The notes below the pieces were generated by a model. The model worked only from the letters and a program-made list of their open reading frames with translations. It had not been told where the DNA came from and searched no databases. A stretch of 64,000 bases of DNA from NCBI GenBank assembly GCA_964405685.1, contig CAYOOP010000003.1, positions 165,800 to 229,799 on the forward strand. Direction: 5' to 3'. The first letter of the stretch is position 1. Every line of letters starts with the position of its first letter. This stretch comes from CAYOOP01 sp964405685. Lineage in GTDB: Bacteria; Pseudomonadota; Alphaproteobacteria; Rickettsiales; SXRF01. The position numbers were made by a program, and so were the translations under genes. Shown in pieces: positions 1-8,353 of this stretch.

Positions 1-1210
1 GGCGGGCGGCAATCTGCGCCTCAATCGTTGCCGCATCGAGCGCCCCGGCTTTTTCTACTTTAAACCAATGCGGCGTTTGTAAGAACCCTAAAAATTCGAA
101 CATGGCGCGCGCATCCGCAGGGGTTGCCGCGTGCAGCAGGCTCATGGCTTTGGGCAGATTCAAATCATCATCCAGCGCAGCCACAAATTCAGCGGGCAAG
201 GCAGTGCTCGCGCTAACACCTTCCGTTGCGCGATAAAACTTATCGAGCGTTTTTTGTGCGTCAGAAACGAGCTTATCGCTCCAATCCAACGGTTCATTAT
301 ACTTAGTCATCAGCAGCGCCAGGCGGATCACTTCGCCTTTCACGCCGCGCTCCAGCAAATCATGCACCGTAATAAAATTGCCGACCGATTTGCTCATCTT
401 CTCGCCGTTTACGGTCAGGAATCCATTGTGCACCCAGCATTTGGCGAACTCGCTTGAAGCATCCGCGCAGCGTGATTGCGCAATTTCGTTTTCGTGGTGG
501 GGAAACATGAGGTCCGCGCCGCCGCCGTGAATGTCAAACGTCGCGCCTAAATATTTGCTGCTCATCGCCGAGCATTCAATATGCCAGCCGGGGCGGCCCT
601 TGCCCCAGGGTGAATCAAAAATACTGGAGGCATCGTCGTCCTTGTCGGAGGGCTTCCACAGCACAAAATCGCCCGGGCTTTTTTTATATTTTTCTACGGC
701 GACGCGCGCACCGGAAATGAGATCATCCAATTTCCGCCCCGAAAGCTGGCCATAGTCTTTGTAACTCGCAACATCAAACAACACATGGCCATCGGCGACA
801 TACGCATGGTTGTTCGCAAGCAATTGTTCGATGATTGCAATCATCTCCGCGATATGGTCCGTCGCGCGTGGTTCCAGGGTAGGGGGGAGCACATTCAGCG
901 CGCCCATATCCACATGAAATTGCGCCGTCACCTCGCGCGTCAACTCCGCAATTGTAATCCCGCGCTCTTTCGCCCGTGCATTTATTTTGTCATCCACATC
1001 GGTGATGTTGCGCACAAACACCACATGGTCTTCGCCGTAGTGGTGGGCGAGCAGGCGATACAGCACATCATAGACCACCACACTGCGCGCATTGCCCAGA
1101 TGCGGCCGGTCATACACCGTCGGCCCGCACACATACATGCGCACGTGCAAAGGGTCGAGCGGTTTGAATGCTTCCTTGCGATTGGTGAGAGTGTTGTGGA
1201 GCGATAGCAT
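1..1210 (-). CDS. cysS: cysteinyl-tRNA synthetase (3' end cut by window edge)
   Basis: Charges tRNA-Cys with cysteine in the cytoplasm. The frame is open across the left window edge: about 403 N-terminal residues are present, and roughly the last 50 residues plus the stop are missing. Visible family marks are the zinc ligand Cys28 in VCGPTVYD, the class I HIGH-box variant HLGN (37-40), the WHIECSAMS segment, the zinc/active-site segment GGGADLMFPHHENE, and KMSKS near residue 270. ATG 1210 gives the usual N-terminus MLSLHNTLTNRKEAF; there is no clear Shine-Dalgarno (SD) sequence. It follows sucD on the same strand, but a palindromic repeat of about 90 bases lies between them, so cotranscription is uncertain. 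Confidence 0.95.
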   Translation of the reverse strand, partial: MLSLHNTLTNRKEAFKPLDPLHVRMYVCGPTVYDRPHLGNARSVVVYDVLYRLLAHHYGEDHVVFVRNITDVDDKINARAKERGITIAELTREVTAQFHVDMGALNVLPPTLEPRATDHIAEMIAIIEQLLANNHAYVADGHVLFDVASYKDYGQLSGRKLDDLISGARVAVEKYKKSPGDFVLWKPSDKDDDASSIFDSPWGKGRPGWHIECSAMSSKYLGATFDIHGGGADLMFPHHENEIAQSRCADASSEFAKCWVHNGFLTVNGEKMSKSVGNFITVHDLLERGVKGEVIRLALLMTKYNEPLDWSDKLVSDAQKTLDKFYRATEGVSASTALPAEFVAALDDDLNLPKAMSLLHAATPADARAMFEFLGFLQTPHWFKVEKAGALDAATIEAQIAAR

Positions 1211-1258
1211 GTGAGGGTTTTACCGTCATCCCTCGGATTTGCGAAGCGAATTCGTATC

Positions 1259-1347
1259 GTCATTGCGAGGAGGCCATAGGCCGACGCGGCAATCCATATC
1301 GCGATTAGGAGAGATGGATTGCTTCGGGCTAAAGCCCTCGCAATGAC
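1259..1347. repeat. GTCATTGCGAG palindromic repeat (family A), copy 1
   Basis: Outer arms GTCATTGCGAG and CTCGCAATGAC are perfect inverted repeats. Inner arms GCAATCCAT and ATGGATTGC form a second stem. It fills the sucD-cysS gap. Full or partial copies recur at 11585, 23853, 32632, 35980, 42420 (half), 42755 and 51549. Confidence 0.9.
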
Positions 1348-1351
1348 AACA

Positions 1352-2236
1352 TTAAGCCGCCTTCTTCCCCAGCACTTGCATCATGGTTTTGCCGAGGGCT
1401 GCGGGGGAGTCTGCGACCATGATACCGGCGGATTTCATCGCCTCAATCTTGTCTTCCGCGCCGCCTTTGCCGCCGGAGACGATGGCGCCGGCGTGGCCCA
1501 TGCGGCGGCCCGGAGGGGCGGTGCGGCCGGCGATAAAGCCGACCATGGGTTTTTTGATTTTGTTGGATTTGAGAAACGCCGCGGCCTGCTCTTCCGCATC
1601 ACCGCCGATTTCGCCGATCATCACGATCGCGTCGGTTTCAGGGTCCGCAAGGAACAATTCAAGCACGTCGATGAATTCGGTGCCTTTCACCGGATCACCA
1701 CCAATGCCCACGCAGGAGGATTGGCCGAGGCCTTCGGCGGTCGTTTGTGCGACGGCTTCATAGGTCAGCGTGCCGGAGCGGGAGACAATACCGATGCGGC
1801 CTTTCTTGTGGATGTGCCCGGGCATGATGCCGATTTTGCATTCGCCGGGGGTAATCACGCCGGGGCAATTCGGGCCGACCAGGCGGGTTTTGGTGCCGGA
1901 AAGTGCGCGTTTGACTTTCGTCATATCGAGCACCGGAATCCCTTCCGTGATGCAGACGACGAGTTCGATTTCCGCGTCAATCGCTTCCAAAATTGCATCC
2001 GCAGCGAACGGCGGCGGTACATAAATCACACTCGCGTTGCAGCCGGTTTTTTCTTTGGCTTCAAGCACGGTGTTAAACACCGGCAGGTCGAGGTGTTTTT
2101 CGCCGCCTTTGCCGGGCGTCACCCCGCCGACCATTTTGGTGCCATAGGCAATCGCTTGCTCGGAGTGATAGGTGCCCTCGCGGCCCGTGAACCCCTGGCA
2201 GATGACTTTGGTGTTTTTATTGACGAGTACTGACAT
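1352..2236 (-). CDS. sucD: succinate--CoA ligase subunit alpha
   Basis: Alpha subunit of the TCA-cycle succinyl-CoA synthetase, which carries the phosphohistidine intermediate and binds CoA. At 294 residues it has normal length. Visible: the N-terminal CoA-binding Rossmann region with QGFTGREGTYH, the VGPNCPGVITP segment, and the active-site histidine (about residue 248) in GHAGAIVSGG. ATG 2236 is preceded by an AAAGGG SD. Its partner sucC lies upstream on the same strand, but the two are separated by about 415 bases holding a nuclease gene in a palindromic element. In most alphaproteobacteria they are adjacent. Confidence 0.97.
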   Translation of the reverse strand: MSVLVNKNTKVICQGFTGREGTYHSEQAIAYGTKMVGGVTPGKGGEKHLDLPVFNTVLEAKEKTGCNASVIYVPPPFAADAILEAIDAEIELVVCITEGIPVLDMTKVKRALSGTKTRLVGPNCPGVITPGECKIGIMPGHIHKKGRIGIVSRSGTLTYEAVAQTTAEGLGQSSCVGIGGDPVKGTEFIDVLELFLADPETDAIVMIGEIGGDAEEQAAAFLKSNKIKKPMVGFIAGRTAPPGRRMGHAGAIVSGGKGGAEDKIEAMKSAGIMVADSPAALGKTMMQVLGKKAA

Positions 2237-2254
2237 TTTGGTAGCCCTTTCATT

Positions 2255-2640
2255 GTCATCCTGTGGCTTGCCGAAGGCAAGAGCACAGGATCTATTGCGT
2301 TATTTCTTCGTATAAATCGTTCCACTCCGGATTGATGTGTTCGATAATTTCGATCTTTTTAGCACGACTGATATTCTTAAGCTTCTTCTCATATAAAATG
2401 GCGGTTCCTATATCGTCATATACTTCAAAATACACCAAGTTCTTCAATTTGTATTTTTTAGTGAATCCCTCGACTGCTTCTGTTCTATGTTCGTATCCTC
2501 GTTTTATTAAATTACTTGTGACTCCAATATAAATGATCCCGCGCTTTTTATTCGACATGAAATAAACATAACCACGTTTACCATGCATACATTGTTGCCG
2601 ACTAGATCCTGTGCTGCGGCTTCGCCGCCCACAGGATGAC
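2255..2640. mobile_element. palindrome-bounded element carrying a GIY-YIG nuclease gene
   Basis: Two related hairpins face each other: 2255-2292 (GTCATCCTGTG ... CACAGGATCT) and 2604-2640 (AGATCCTGTG ... CACAGGATGAC). Each folds on itself, and the outer ends GTCATCCTGTG and CACAGGATGAC are also inverted repeats of each other. The only gene between them encodes a small GIY-YIG protein. The whole unit splits sucC from sucD. The ends match the GTCAT...ATGAC repeat family (family B) found elsewhere here, so this looks like a repeat copy that carries or received a nuclease gene. Calling it mobile is inference. Confidence 0.6.
2292..2588 (-). CDS. GIY-YIG domain endonuclease-like protein
   Basis: A 98-residue stand-alone GIY-YIG domain of the UvrC/homing-nuclease superfamily. 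The first motif appears as GYVYFMSN with YIGVTSNL. The conserved arginine is in LIKRGYEHR, and a catalytic Glu candidate is in LYEKKLKN. Such small proteins are usually annotated as GIY-YIG nuclease family and their role is unknown. The gene sits between sucC and sucD on the same strand, with its stop inside the downstream hairpin and its ATG (2588) just inside the upstream one. It is AT-rich compared with the suc genes, which supports acquisition. It may process the palindrome that surrounds it, but nothing proves that. Confidence 0.85.
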   Translation of the reverse strand: MHGKRGYVYFMSNKKRGIIYIGVTSNLIKRGYEHRTEAVEGFTKKYKLKNLVYFEVYDDIGTAILYEKKLKNISRAKKIEIIEHINPEWNDLYEEITQ

Positions 2641-2651
2641 GAATTGGTGCA

Positions 2652-3827
2652 TCACGCCGCCTTCCTATTCTTAACAGCCTTGGTAATCTTCTCAGCTGCA
2701 TCCGCCAAATTATCTGCTGAGGTAATCGCAAGACCGCTTGATGCAATCATTTTCTTGCCGAGTTCTACGTTCGTGCCTTCCAAACGCACGACCAGAGGTA
2801 CGTTGAGATGCACCTCTTTCGCGGCAGCGATGATGCCTTCGGCAATTACATCGCAGCGCATAATGCCGCCGAAAATATTCACCAGAATGCCTTGCACGTT
2901 GGGGTCAGACAGAATCAGCTTGAATGCTTCGGTCACTTTTTCTTTGTTCGCGCCGCCGCCGACGTCGAGGAAGTTGGCGGGTGCGGAGCCGTAGAGTTTA
3001 ATGATGTCCATCGTTGCCATCGCAAGACCGGCACCATTCACCATACATCCAATCGAGCCATCCATTTTTACATAAGAAAGGCCGAATTTCGCGGCTTTTT
3101 GCTCGAGCGGGTCTTCCTCATCCGGGTCACGCAATGCCATGATATCCTGGTGGCGGTAGAGCGCGTTGTCATCGAAATTAAATTTCGCATCGAGCGCAAG
3201 CAGCTTGCCATCGCCGGTAATCACCAGCGGGTTGATTTCGACTTGCGACGCATCGGTCGTCACAAACGCGCTGTAGAGCGCTTCGACAAACGTGGCGAAT
3301 TGTTTTTGCAAATCTTTGGGAATGTTCAAGCCAAAGGCAAGTTTGCGAATGTGGAACGCTTGCAAGCCCGCCGCAGGGTCCACCGCCGCTTTGATGATTT
3401 TCTCAGGCGTTTTGTGTGCGACTTCTTCAATGTCCATACCGCCTTCGGTCGAGGCGATAAACACAATGCCGGCAGTTGCGCGGTCGACCACCGCACTCAA
3501 ATAAAGCTCCTTCTTAATCTCGGTGCCTTCTTCCACATATACGCGGCGCACCAGGCGCCCTTCCGGGCCGGTTTGGTGGGTCACAAGCGTTGCGCCCAAC
3601 ATGTTCTTTGCATGGGTTTCCACTTCTTCCAGCGATTTCGCAAGCTTCACGCCACCCGCTTTACCGCGGCCACCGGCGTGGATCTGCGCTTTCACCACCC
3701 ACAGCTTACCACCGAGGTTTTGCGCACCCTTTACTGCTTCGACTGGCGAAAATGCGATTTGCCCGCGCGGGGTCGGCACGCCGAATTTGCGAAGCACTTC
3801 TTTGGCTTGGTATTCATGGATGTTCAT
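2652..3827 (-). CDS. sucC: succinate--CoA ligase [ADP-forming] subunit beta
   Basis: Beta subunit of succinyl-CoA synthetase, holding the nucleotide-binding ATP-grasp domain. The 391 residues match the family. Visible: N-terminus MNIHEYQAKEVLRKFGVPTP, the KAQIHAGGRGKAGGVK loop, metal/nucleotide residues in VEINPLVITGDG, and the C-terminal ligase half with NIFGGIMRCDVIAEG. ATG 3827 starts the usual N-terminus. Gene order mdh-(orphan)-sucC-(GIY-YIG)-sucD is the standard alphaproteobacterial TCA cluster with two intrusions. Confidence 0.97.
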   Translation of the reverse strand: MNIHEYQAKEVLRKFGVPTPRGQIAFSPVEAVKGAQNLGGKLWVVKAQIHAGGRGKAGGVKLAKSLEEVETHAKNMLGATLVTHQTGPEGRLVRRVYVEEGTEIKKELYLSAVVDRATAGIVFIASTEGGMDIEEVAHKTPEKIIKAAVDPAAGLQAFHIRKLAFGLNIPKDLQKQFATFVEALYSAFVTTDASQVEINPLVITGDGKLLALDAKFNFDDNALYRHQDIMALRDPDEEDPLEQKAAKFGLSYVKMDGSIGCMVNGAGLAMATMDIIKLYGSAPANFLDVGGGANKEKVTEAFKLILSDPNVQGILVNIFGGIMRCDVIAEGIIAAAKEVHLNVPLVVRLEGTNVELGKKMIASSGLAITSADNLADAAEKITKAVKNRKAA

Positions 3828-3907
3828 GTGGAACCCTTTGTTAGTTGAATCATTCGCCTAGATACTACCAAGGCCAGAGATTGCAAGTGTTTCCTCGTCT
3901 TCCTAGC

Positions 3908-4210
3908 CTACCATCCTGGCTCTCTTGGTTTACGCTTGTCAGATGGATCTAAATAAGGAACTGCTACTTCTCCGATAGAGATATTATGCGTGCGTAAGAC
4001 TTGTGAGAGTTTTGCGCTGAGCACGTCTGGCATTTCCGGGGGATTGAAAGGATCTACTATTGTGCCCCCCACAAAATTAGCTCCAATACCACTACACTGT
4101 CCTGCCCTTTCTTTTGGGTAGAACTGCCAGCCAGCAAGTGCAGGAGTGTTGTGTACAAACTCACTTAGCTCTTTTAGTGCTGAGTCAATCGTTTTGGGAT
4201 CAATTGGCAT
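3908..4210 (-). CDS. hypothetical protein between mdh and sucC
   Basis: A 100-residue protein I do not recognise. It begins MPIDPKTIDSALKELSEF and has no signal peptide or membrane segment. The middle is rich in Gly, Pro and Asn (GIGANFVGG, DPFNPPEMPD) and the end is basic (SDKRKPREPGW). It starts 21 bases downstream of the mdh stop on the same strand, so it is probably cotranscribed with mdh. Its coding sequence is visibly more AT-rich than mdh and sucC, which fits a later insertion into the TCA cluster. Confidence 0.6.
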   Translation of the reverse strand: MPIDPKTIDSALKELSEFVHNTPALAGWQFYPKERAGQCSGIGANFVGGTIVDPFNPPEMPDVLSAKLSQVLRTHNISIGEVAVPYLDPSDKRKPREPGW

Positions 4211-4231
4211 AAATGCTCTTCGTAGTTGTTG

Positions 4232-5194
4232 TTAAGCAGCCTTCTGCTCCAGCTTCACCACCGCATCGCAGAGGTCTTTGACCGCATTGATCGATTTATC
4301 CAGCATGGCTTTTTGGTCTGCGGAAAGTGGGATTTCGATGATTTTTTCAACACCTTTCGCGCCAATCAGTGCAGGCACACCGACGTACATATCTTTCGCG
4401 CCATACTGGCCGGTGCAATGCGCAGCGACTGGTAGAATACGTTTTTTATCGTAGAGATAGGCTTCGGCCATACGGATGGCTGATGCGGCAGGCGCGTAAT
4501 ACGCCGAGCCGGTTTTGAGCAAGCCTACGATTTCGGCACCGCCATCGCGCGTGCGTTGGACGATTTTGTCGAGCGCTTCTTGCGAGATCATGCCCATTTT
4601 CACGAAATGCGGCAGCGGAATGCCGGAGATGGTGGTGTAATCAACCACCGGCACCATGGTGTCGCCGTGGCCGCCGAGTACGAACGCATTAATGTCCGAA
4701 ATCGAAACTTTAAGCGCTTCGGAAAGGAAAAACGCAAAGCGCGAGCTATCGAGCACGCCTGCCATGCCTACCACTTTTTCTTTCGGCAGGCCGGATTCTT
4801 TTTGCATCACCCACACCATCGCATCCAGTGGGTTGGTAATCACAATCACAAACGCATTCGGGCAGTGTTGCTTGATATTCCCAGCAACGGTTTTGATGAT
4901 GCCCGTGTTGATCGAGAGCAAATCATCACGGCTCATGCCAGGTTTGCGCGGCACACCGGCGGTGACGATGACTACATCAGCACCCGCCAGGTCCTTGTAA
5001 TCATTTGTGCCCTTCAGGCACACATCGTGGCCATCCACCGCAGAGCTTTGCGAAATGTCCAAAGCTTTCCCTTGCGGCAGACCTTCGGCGATGTCGAACA
5101 ACACCACGTCACCAAGGTTTTTGAGTTCGATCAGGTGAGCCAGCGTACCACCAATCATACCAGCGCCGACGAGGGCAATCTTTTTACGAGCCAT
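4232..5194 (-). CDS. mdh: malate dehydrogenase
   Basis: NAD-dependent malate dehydrogenase of the LDH-like type found in alphaproteobacteria; interconverts malate and oxaloacetate. The NAD-binding GAGMIGG motif is at residues 10-16, substrate arginines at 83 and 89 (PRKPGMSRDD), NPLD at 121-124, and the catalytic His176 in GGHGDTM. The start at 5194 (MARKKIALVG) is preferred over the in-frame ATG at 5203 because AAAGGA lies at good spacing before it and it gives the family N-terminus. It is the first gene of the leftward TCA cluster. The AT-rich gap 5195-5338 must hold promoters for mdh and the divergent transporter; I cannot define their boxes securely. Confidence 0.96.
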   Translation of the reverse strand: MARKKIALVGAGMIGGTLAHLIELKNLGDVVLFDIAEGLPQGKALDISQSSAVDGHDVCLKGTNDYKDLAGADVVIVTAGVPRKPGMSRDDLLSINTGIIKTVAGNIKQHCPNAFVIVITNPLDAMVWVMQKESGLPKEKVVGMAGVLDSSRFAFFLSEALKVSISDINAFVLGGHGDTMVPVVDYTTISGIPLPHFVKMGMISQEALDKIVQRTRDGGAEIVGLLKTGSAYYAPAASAIRMAEAYLYDKKRILPVAAHCTGQYGAKDMYVGVPALIGAKGVEKIIEIPLSADQKAMLDKSINAVKDLCDAVVKLEQKAA

Positions 5195-5338
5195 GGGAAA
5201 CATCCTTTAGTTATAGGGAGAGAAGGAATCTATATCCTAATTCCAAAGGTTTAAAGCTTGGTTAAGTGCATCAAAATATTTCCGTTTGTTTTTCAATACC
5301 TTGTTATATAAACTGGCCGCCACAAAGGAGTGGGTGTT

Positions 5339-6592
5339 TTGAAAAAAGTCGTAATTTCTGGCATGCTGGGCAATGGGCTTGAATGGTACGATTTCGCCAT
5401 TTACGGCTTACTCGCTCCCATGCTTGGGCCCTTGTTTTTCCCTTCAGAAAGCGCATTCGCAAGCCAGCTTGGGGTGTTTGGGGTGTTTGCCGTCGGGTTT
5501 TTGTTCCGGCCGTTAGGCGCGATCCTGTTTGGCTGGATGGGCGACCGCTATGGCCGCAAAGTTTCGCTAGTCGTTGCGATTTTGATGATGGCAATTCCTA
5601 CCGGTTTGATGGGTATGCTGCCCACCTATGCACAAGTCGGGGTGCTTGCGCCGATTTTACTAACGCTATTGCGAGTGTTTCAAGGTCTTTCACTCGGTGG
5701 TGAGTTTTCCGGTTCGATCATTTACATTGTCGAACATGCGCCGCCCCATCGCCGCGCGCTTGCGGGTTCTGCTTCGCTGGTGAGCCTGGGGCTTGGTTTC
5801 ATCATAGGCACGTTTACGGTCATTGCGGTGAAATCATCCATGAACACCGCTGCTTTTGAGGCCTGGGGCTGGCGCGTGCCGTTCTTATGCGGCATTGTGG
5901 TGGGGTTGGTAGGATTCTATATTCGTTCCAAATGTCACGAAAGCCCTCTCTATGCGCGCGCAAAGAGCAGCGGGGATATTTCACCAACGCCACTTGTGGA
6001 AGCGTTTAAAATGTTCCCCAAACCAATGCTGCAAGGTTTTGGCATGTATATCGCCGTCACCATGCCTTTTTATTTGATGAGTGTGTATATGATCAGTTTT
6101 ATGACGCTCTCGCTTATGCAGTCATTCACGAATGCGCTTATTGTTAATATGGCCGTCATGAGCACGATGTTGGTGGGGATGTTAATAGGTGCTGTGACGG
6201 CAGATAGGGTGGGTCGAAAAGCTGTTATGTTGCCGGCGGTTATCCTGATGACAATCATGGCAATGCCGATGTTTATATGGATGGATTCTAAAATATTTAT
6301 CCATATTTTATTTGCGCAAATAATGTTTTCAATGGTGCTGGGGATCTATATCGGGCCGATTGCCGCGGTGTTGGTGGAGCTATTTCCTACCCGCGTGCGC
6401 TACAGTGGAATGGCGCTCACCTACAATGCCGCTGCCGCGCTCTTTGGTGGTAGCGCGCCTCTCGTATGCAGGTGGTTGATTGAGTCTACGGGCACGCACC
6501 TGTCGATTGCGTGGTATGTGATGTTCTGCTGCGCGTGCGCATTCGTGGCGTTGCTCAGTTATCATGATCGATGGAAGGAACCACTGCGATGA
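5339..6592 (+). CDS. MFS transporter, metabolite:H+ symporter (ProP/KgtP-like)
   Basis: A 12-helix major facilitator of the MHS branch, which imports osmolytes or organic acids with protons. Characteristic are GNGLEWYDFAIYG at the N-terminus, the cytoplasmic loop GWMGDRYGRK after helix 2, RVFQGLSLGGEFSG around helix 4, and ADRVGRK in the second half. The substrate cannot be read from the sequence. TTG 5339 is chosen as start because AAAGGAG (5324-5330) precedes it by 8 bases; the in-frame GTG at 5330 would overlap that SD. The last four bases overlap the next start (ATGA), so it heads an overlapping gene series. Confidence 0.88.
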   Translation: MKKVVISGMLGNGLEWYDFAIYGLLAPMLGPLFFPSESAFASQLGVFGVFAVGFLFRPLGAILFGWMGDRYGRKVSLVVAILMMAIPTGLMGMLPTYAQVGVLAPILLTLLRVFQGLSLGGEFSGSIIYIVEHAPPHRRALAGSASLVSLGLGFIIGTFTVIAVKSSMNTAAFEAWGWRVPFLCGIVVGLVGFYIRSKCHESPLYARAKSSGDISPTPLVEAFKMFPKPMLQGFGMYIAVTMPFYLMSVYMISFMTLSLMQSFTNALIVNMAVMSTMLVGMLIGAVTADRVGRKAVMLPAVILMTIMAMPMFIWMDSKIFIHILFAQIMFSMVLGIYIGPIAAVLVELFPTRVRYSGMALTYNAAAALFGGSAPLVCRWLIESTGTHLSIAWYVMFCCACAFVALLSYHDRWKEPLR

Positions 6593-7599
6593 ATACGAAC
6601 ACTGTAAAGATTTTCTTGTGGTCGGGCATCGTTGCGTTGGTGTGCTTGTCGCTTGCGGGGGTGTGGGGCGGCGTGAATGGGTTGCTGATTGCCTTGCTGC
6701 TCATCGTCATGGAAATCGGTTTTTCGTTCGACAATGCGGTGGTCAATGCCGCAGTGTTGAAAAACATGAACCACCTCTGGCAAGAGCGTTTTCTCACCTG
6801 GGGCATGGTGGTGGCGGTGTTCGGCATGTATGCGCTGTTTCCGATTTTAATTGTCTCGGTCGCAACGGGGTTGGGGTTTGGCGACGTTATCCACATGGCG
6901 CTATATGATCAGGCGACGTACGGCGAACATTTGGAAGGCGCGCATACGCAAATTGCATCGTTTGGCGGCATGTTTTTGCTCATGGTATTTTTGAAATTCA
7001 TTTTCGACGAAGGCAAAGAGCTGCACTGGCTCGGAGCGTTTGAAGAAAAACTTTCCAAAGTCGGCAAGCTGGAGTCCTTCGAAATCGTGCTTGCGCTCGG
7101 CATTTTGCTGATGCTGCACTATTTTTTACCGACCGAAAAACAAATCCCTGAAATGGTGGCGGGTGTATTTGGGGTGATGACCTATGTCTTAATCAGCAGC
7201 ATCACCGGCGTGTTGCAAGGCGATGGCGCGGCCACGGCCGTGCGCTCCGGTGTTGCAGGATTCATCTATTTGCAAGTGCTCGATGCAACGTTTTCGATGG
7301 ACGCGGTGGTCGGTGCGTTTGCCATCAGCCAGGATATTATCATCATCATGCTGGGGCTAACGACCGGCGCTATGTTTGTGCGGTCGATCACAGTTTATCT
7401 CGTGCGCAAGGGCACGCTTGCGCAATACGTCTACCTCGAGCATGGCGCACATTACGGCATTGGCGCGCTGGCGCTTATCTTGCTGTATAGCACCGTCCAC
7501 CATGTCCCCGAGGCCGTCACCGGCTTAATTGGTATTGCATTTATCGCGCTGTCGCTGGTTTCCTCGGTGAAATATAACCGGAAGCATCGCCATGATTGA
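6589..7599 (+). CDS. DUF475 family (TerC-like) integral membrane protein
   Basis: Membrane protein of about eight hydrophobic segments, related to the TerC/DUF475 family. The acidic intramembrane motifs VMEIGFSFDNAVVNAAVL and LDATFSMDAVVGAFAIS are typical of this group, which is linked to metal-ion handling. The cargo is unknown. ATG 6589 has GAAGGA nine bases upstream and overlaps the transporter stop as ATGA, indicating translational coupling. A longer in-frame start at 6571 would disrupt that spacing. The last eight bases overlap the prepilin peptidase gene. Confidence 0.85.
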   Translation: MNTNTVKIFLWSGIVALVCLSLAGVWGGVNGLLIALLLIVMEIGFSFDNAVVNAAVLKNMNHLWQERFLTWGMVVAVFGMYALFPILIVSVATGLGFGDVIHMALYDQATYGEHLEGAHTQIASFGGMFLLMVFLKFIFDEGKELHWLGAFEEKLSKVGKLESFEIVLALGILLMLHYFLPTEKQIPEMVAGVFGVMTYVLISSITGVLQGDGAATAVRSGVAGFIYLQVLDATFSMDAVVGAFAISQDIIIIMLGLTTGAMFVRSITVYLVRKGTLAQYVYLEHGAHYGIGALALILLYSTVHHVPEAVTGLIGIAFIALSLVSSVKYNRKHRHD

Positions 7600-8353
7600 A
7601 ACCTTTCTTATCGCGCTTGCGGGCTTATGTTTTGGCAGCTTTGTAACGCTGGTGAGCTACCGCTTGCCGCGCGGCGAAGACATTGTAGTGAAACCCTCGC
7701 GCTGCACGCAGTGCCAGAAGAAACTGGGCGTGCGTGATTTATTTCCTGTGCTTTCGTGGGTGGTTTCACGCGGCAAATGTCGTGGCTGTAATGCAAAAAT
7801 CAGCGTGCGCTATCCACTCACCGAACTGGCACAGGCGGCACTGTTTGTATGGGTCTACCGCCAGTTTGGGTTGACGCCGGAAGCGGCGATTCTTATGGCA
7901 GCAAGCGTTGCCATCGTGATTATGGTCGTTGTTGATTTCGAGCATTATATTTTGCCGGATTCCATGCAGGTGGCACTCGCCGTGCTCGCGCTTGCGTTTA
8001 CCTATCAAACCGGAAAGCCCTGGGTAGACGTTGCAAGCGGCTTTGGAGTCGGGCTGGGTACGGGCCTTGCACTTTGCTATGGCTACAAATGGATCATGAA
8101 AAAAGATGGGCTGGGCTTTGGAGATGTCAAACTGCTCGCAGTGGTAGGTTTATGGCTTACCCCTTATGAAATGGTGCCTTTCTTGTTCTATTCCGGCGTG
8201 TTCGGCGTGGCCACCGCGCTCATTTGGCGCACGCTTGGGCATGGCAAAATTTTCCCGTTCGGCCCCGCACTTTTGCTTGCAATGTTCCTGTTGGTAGTGG
8301 AACCTCAGGCCTATGAACTCTTCTGGTTCCAATTCACCCGTTTCAGTCAGTGA
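7592..8353 (+). CDS. prepilin peptidase (type IV leader peptidase, A24 family)
   Basis: Membrane aspartyl protease that cleaves and usually N-methylates type IV prepilins or type II pseudopilins. The cytoplasmic zinc-binding pair of CxxC motifs is complete (Cys38/41, Cys63/66). Catalytic aspartates are visible in DFEHYILPD (Asp115/Asp123) and GFGDVK (Asp178). Several hydrophobic helices fill the rest. No pilin or secretin gene lies nearby; the gene is embedded by overlap between DUF475 and a redox enzyme. This suggests a stand-alone processing enzyme for pilins encoded elsewhere. Confidence 0.92.
   Translation: MIETFLIALAGLCFGSFVTLVSYRLPRGEDIVVKPSRCTQCQKKLGVRDLFPVLSWVVSRGKCRGCNAKISVRYPLTELAQAALFVWVYRQFGLTPEAAILMAASVAIVIMVVVDFEHYILPDSMQVALAVLALAFTYQTGKPWVDVASGFGVGLGTGLALCYGYKWIMKKDGLGFGDVKLLAVVGLWLTPYEMVPFLFYSGVFGVATALIWRTLGHGKIFPFGPALLLAMFLLVVEPQAYELFWFQFTRFSQ

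Noticed and set aside
1319..2233. 304-codon rightward frame opposite sucD
   Set aside because: It is the antisense of a clearly conserved gene, has a His/Arg/Gly-biased shadow composition and no family resemblance.
2808..3848. 346-codon rightward frame opposite sucC
   Set aside because: Antisense shadow of sucC; no start signal and biased composition.
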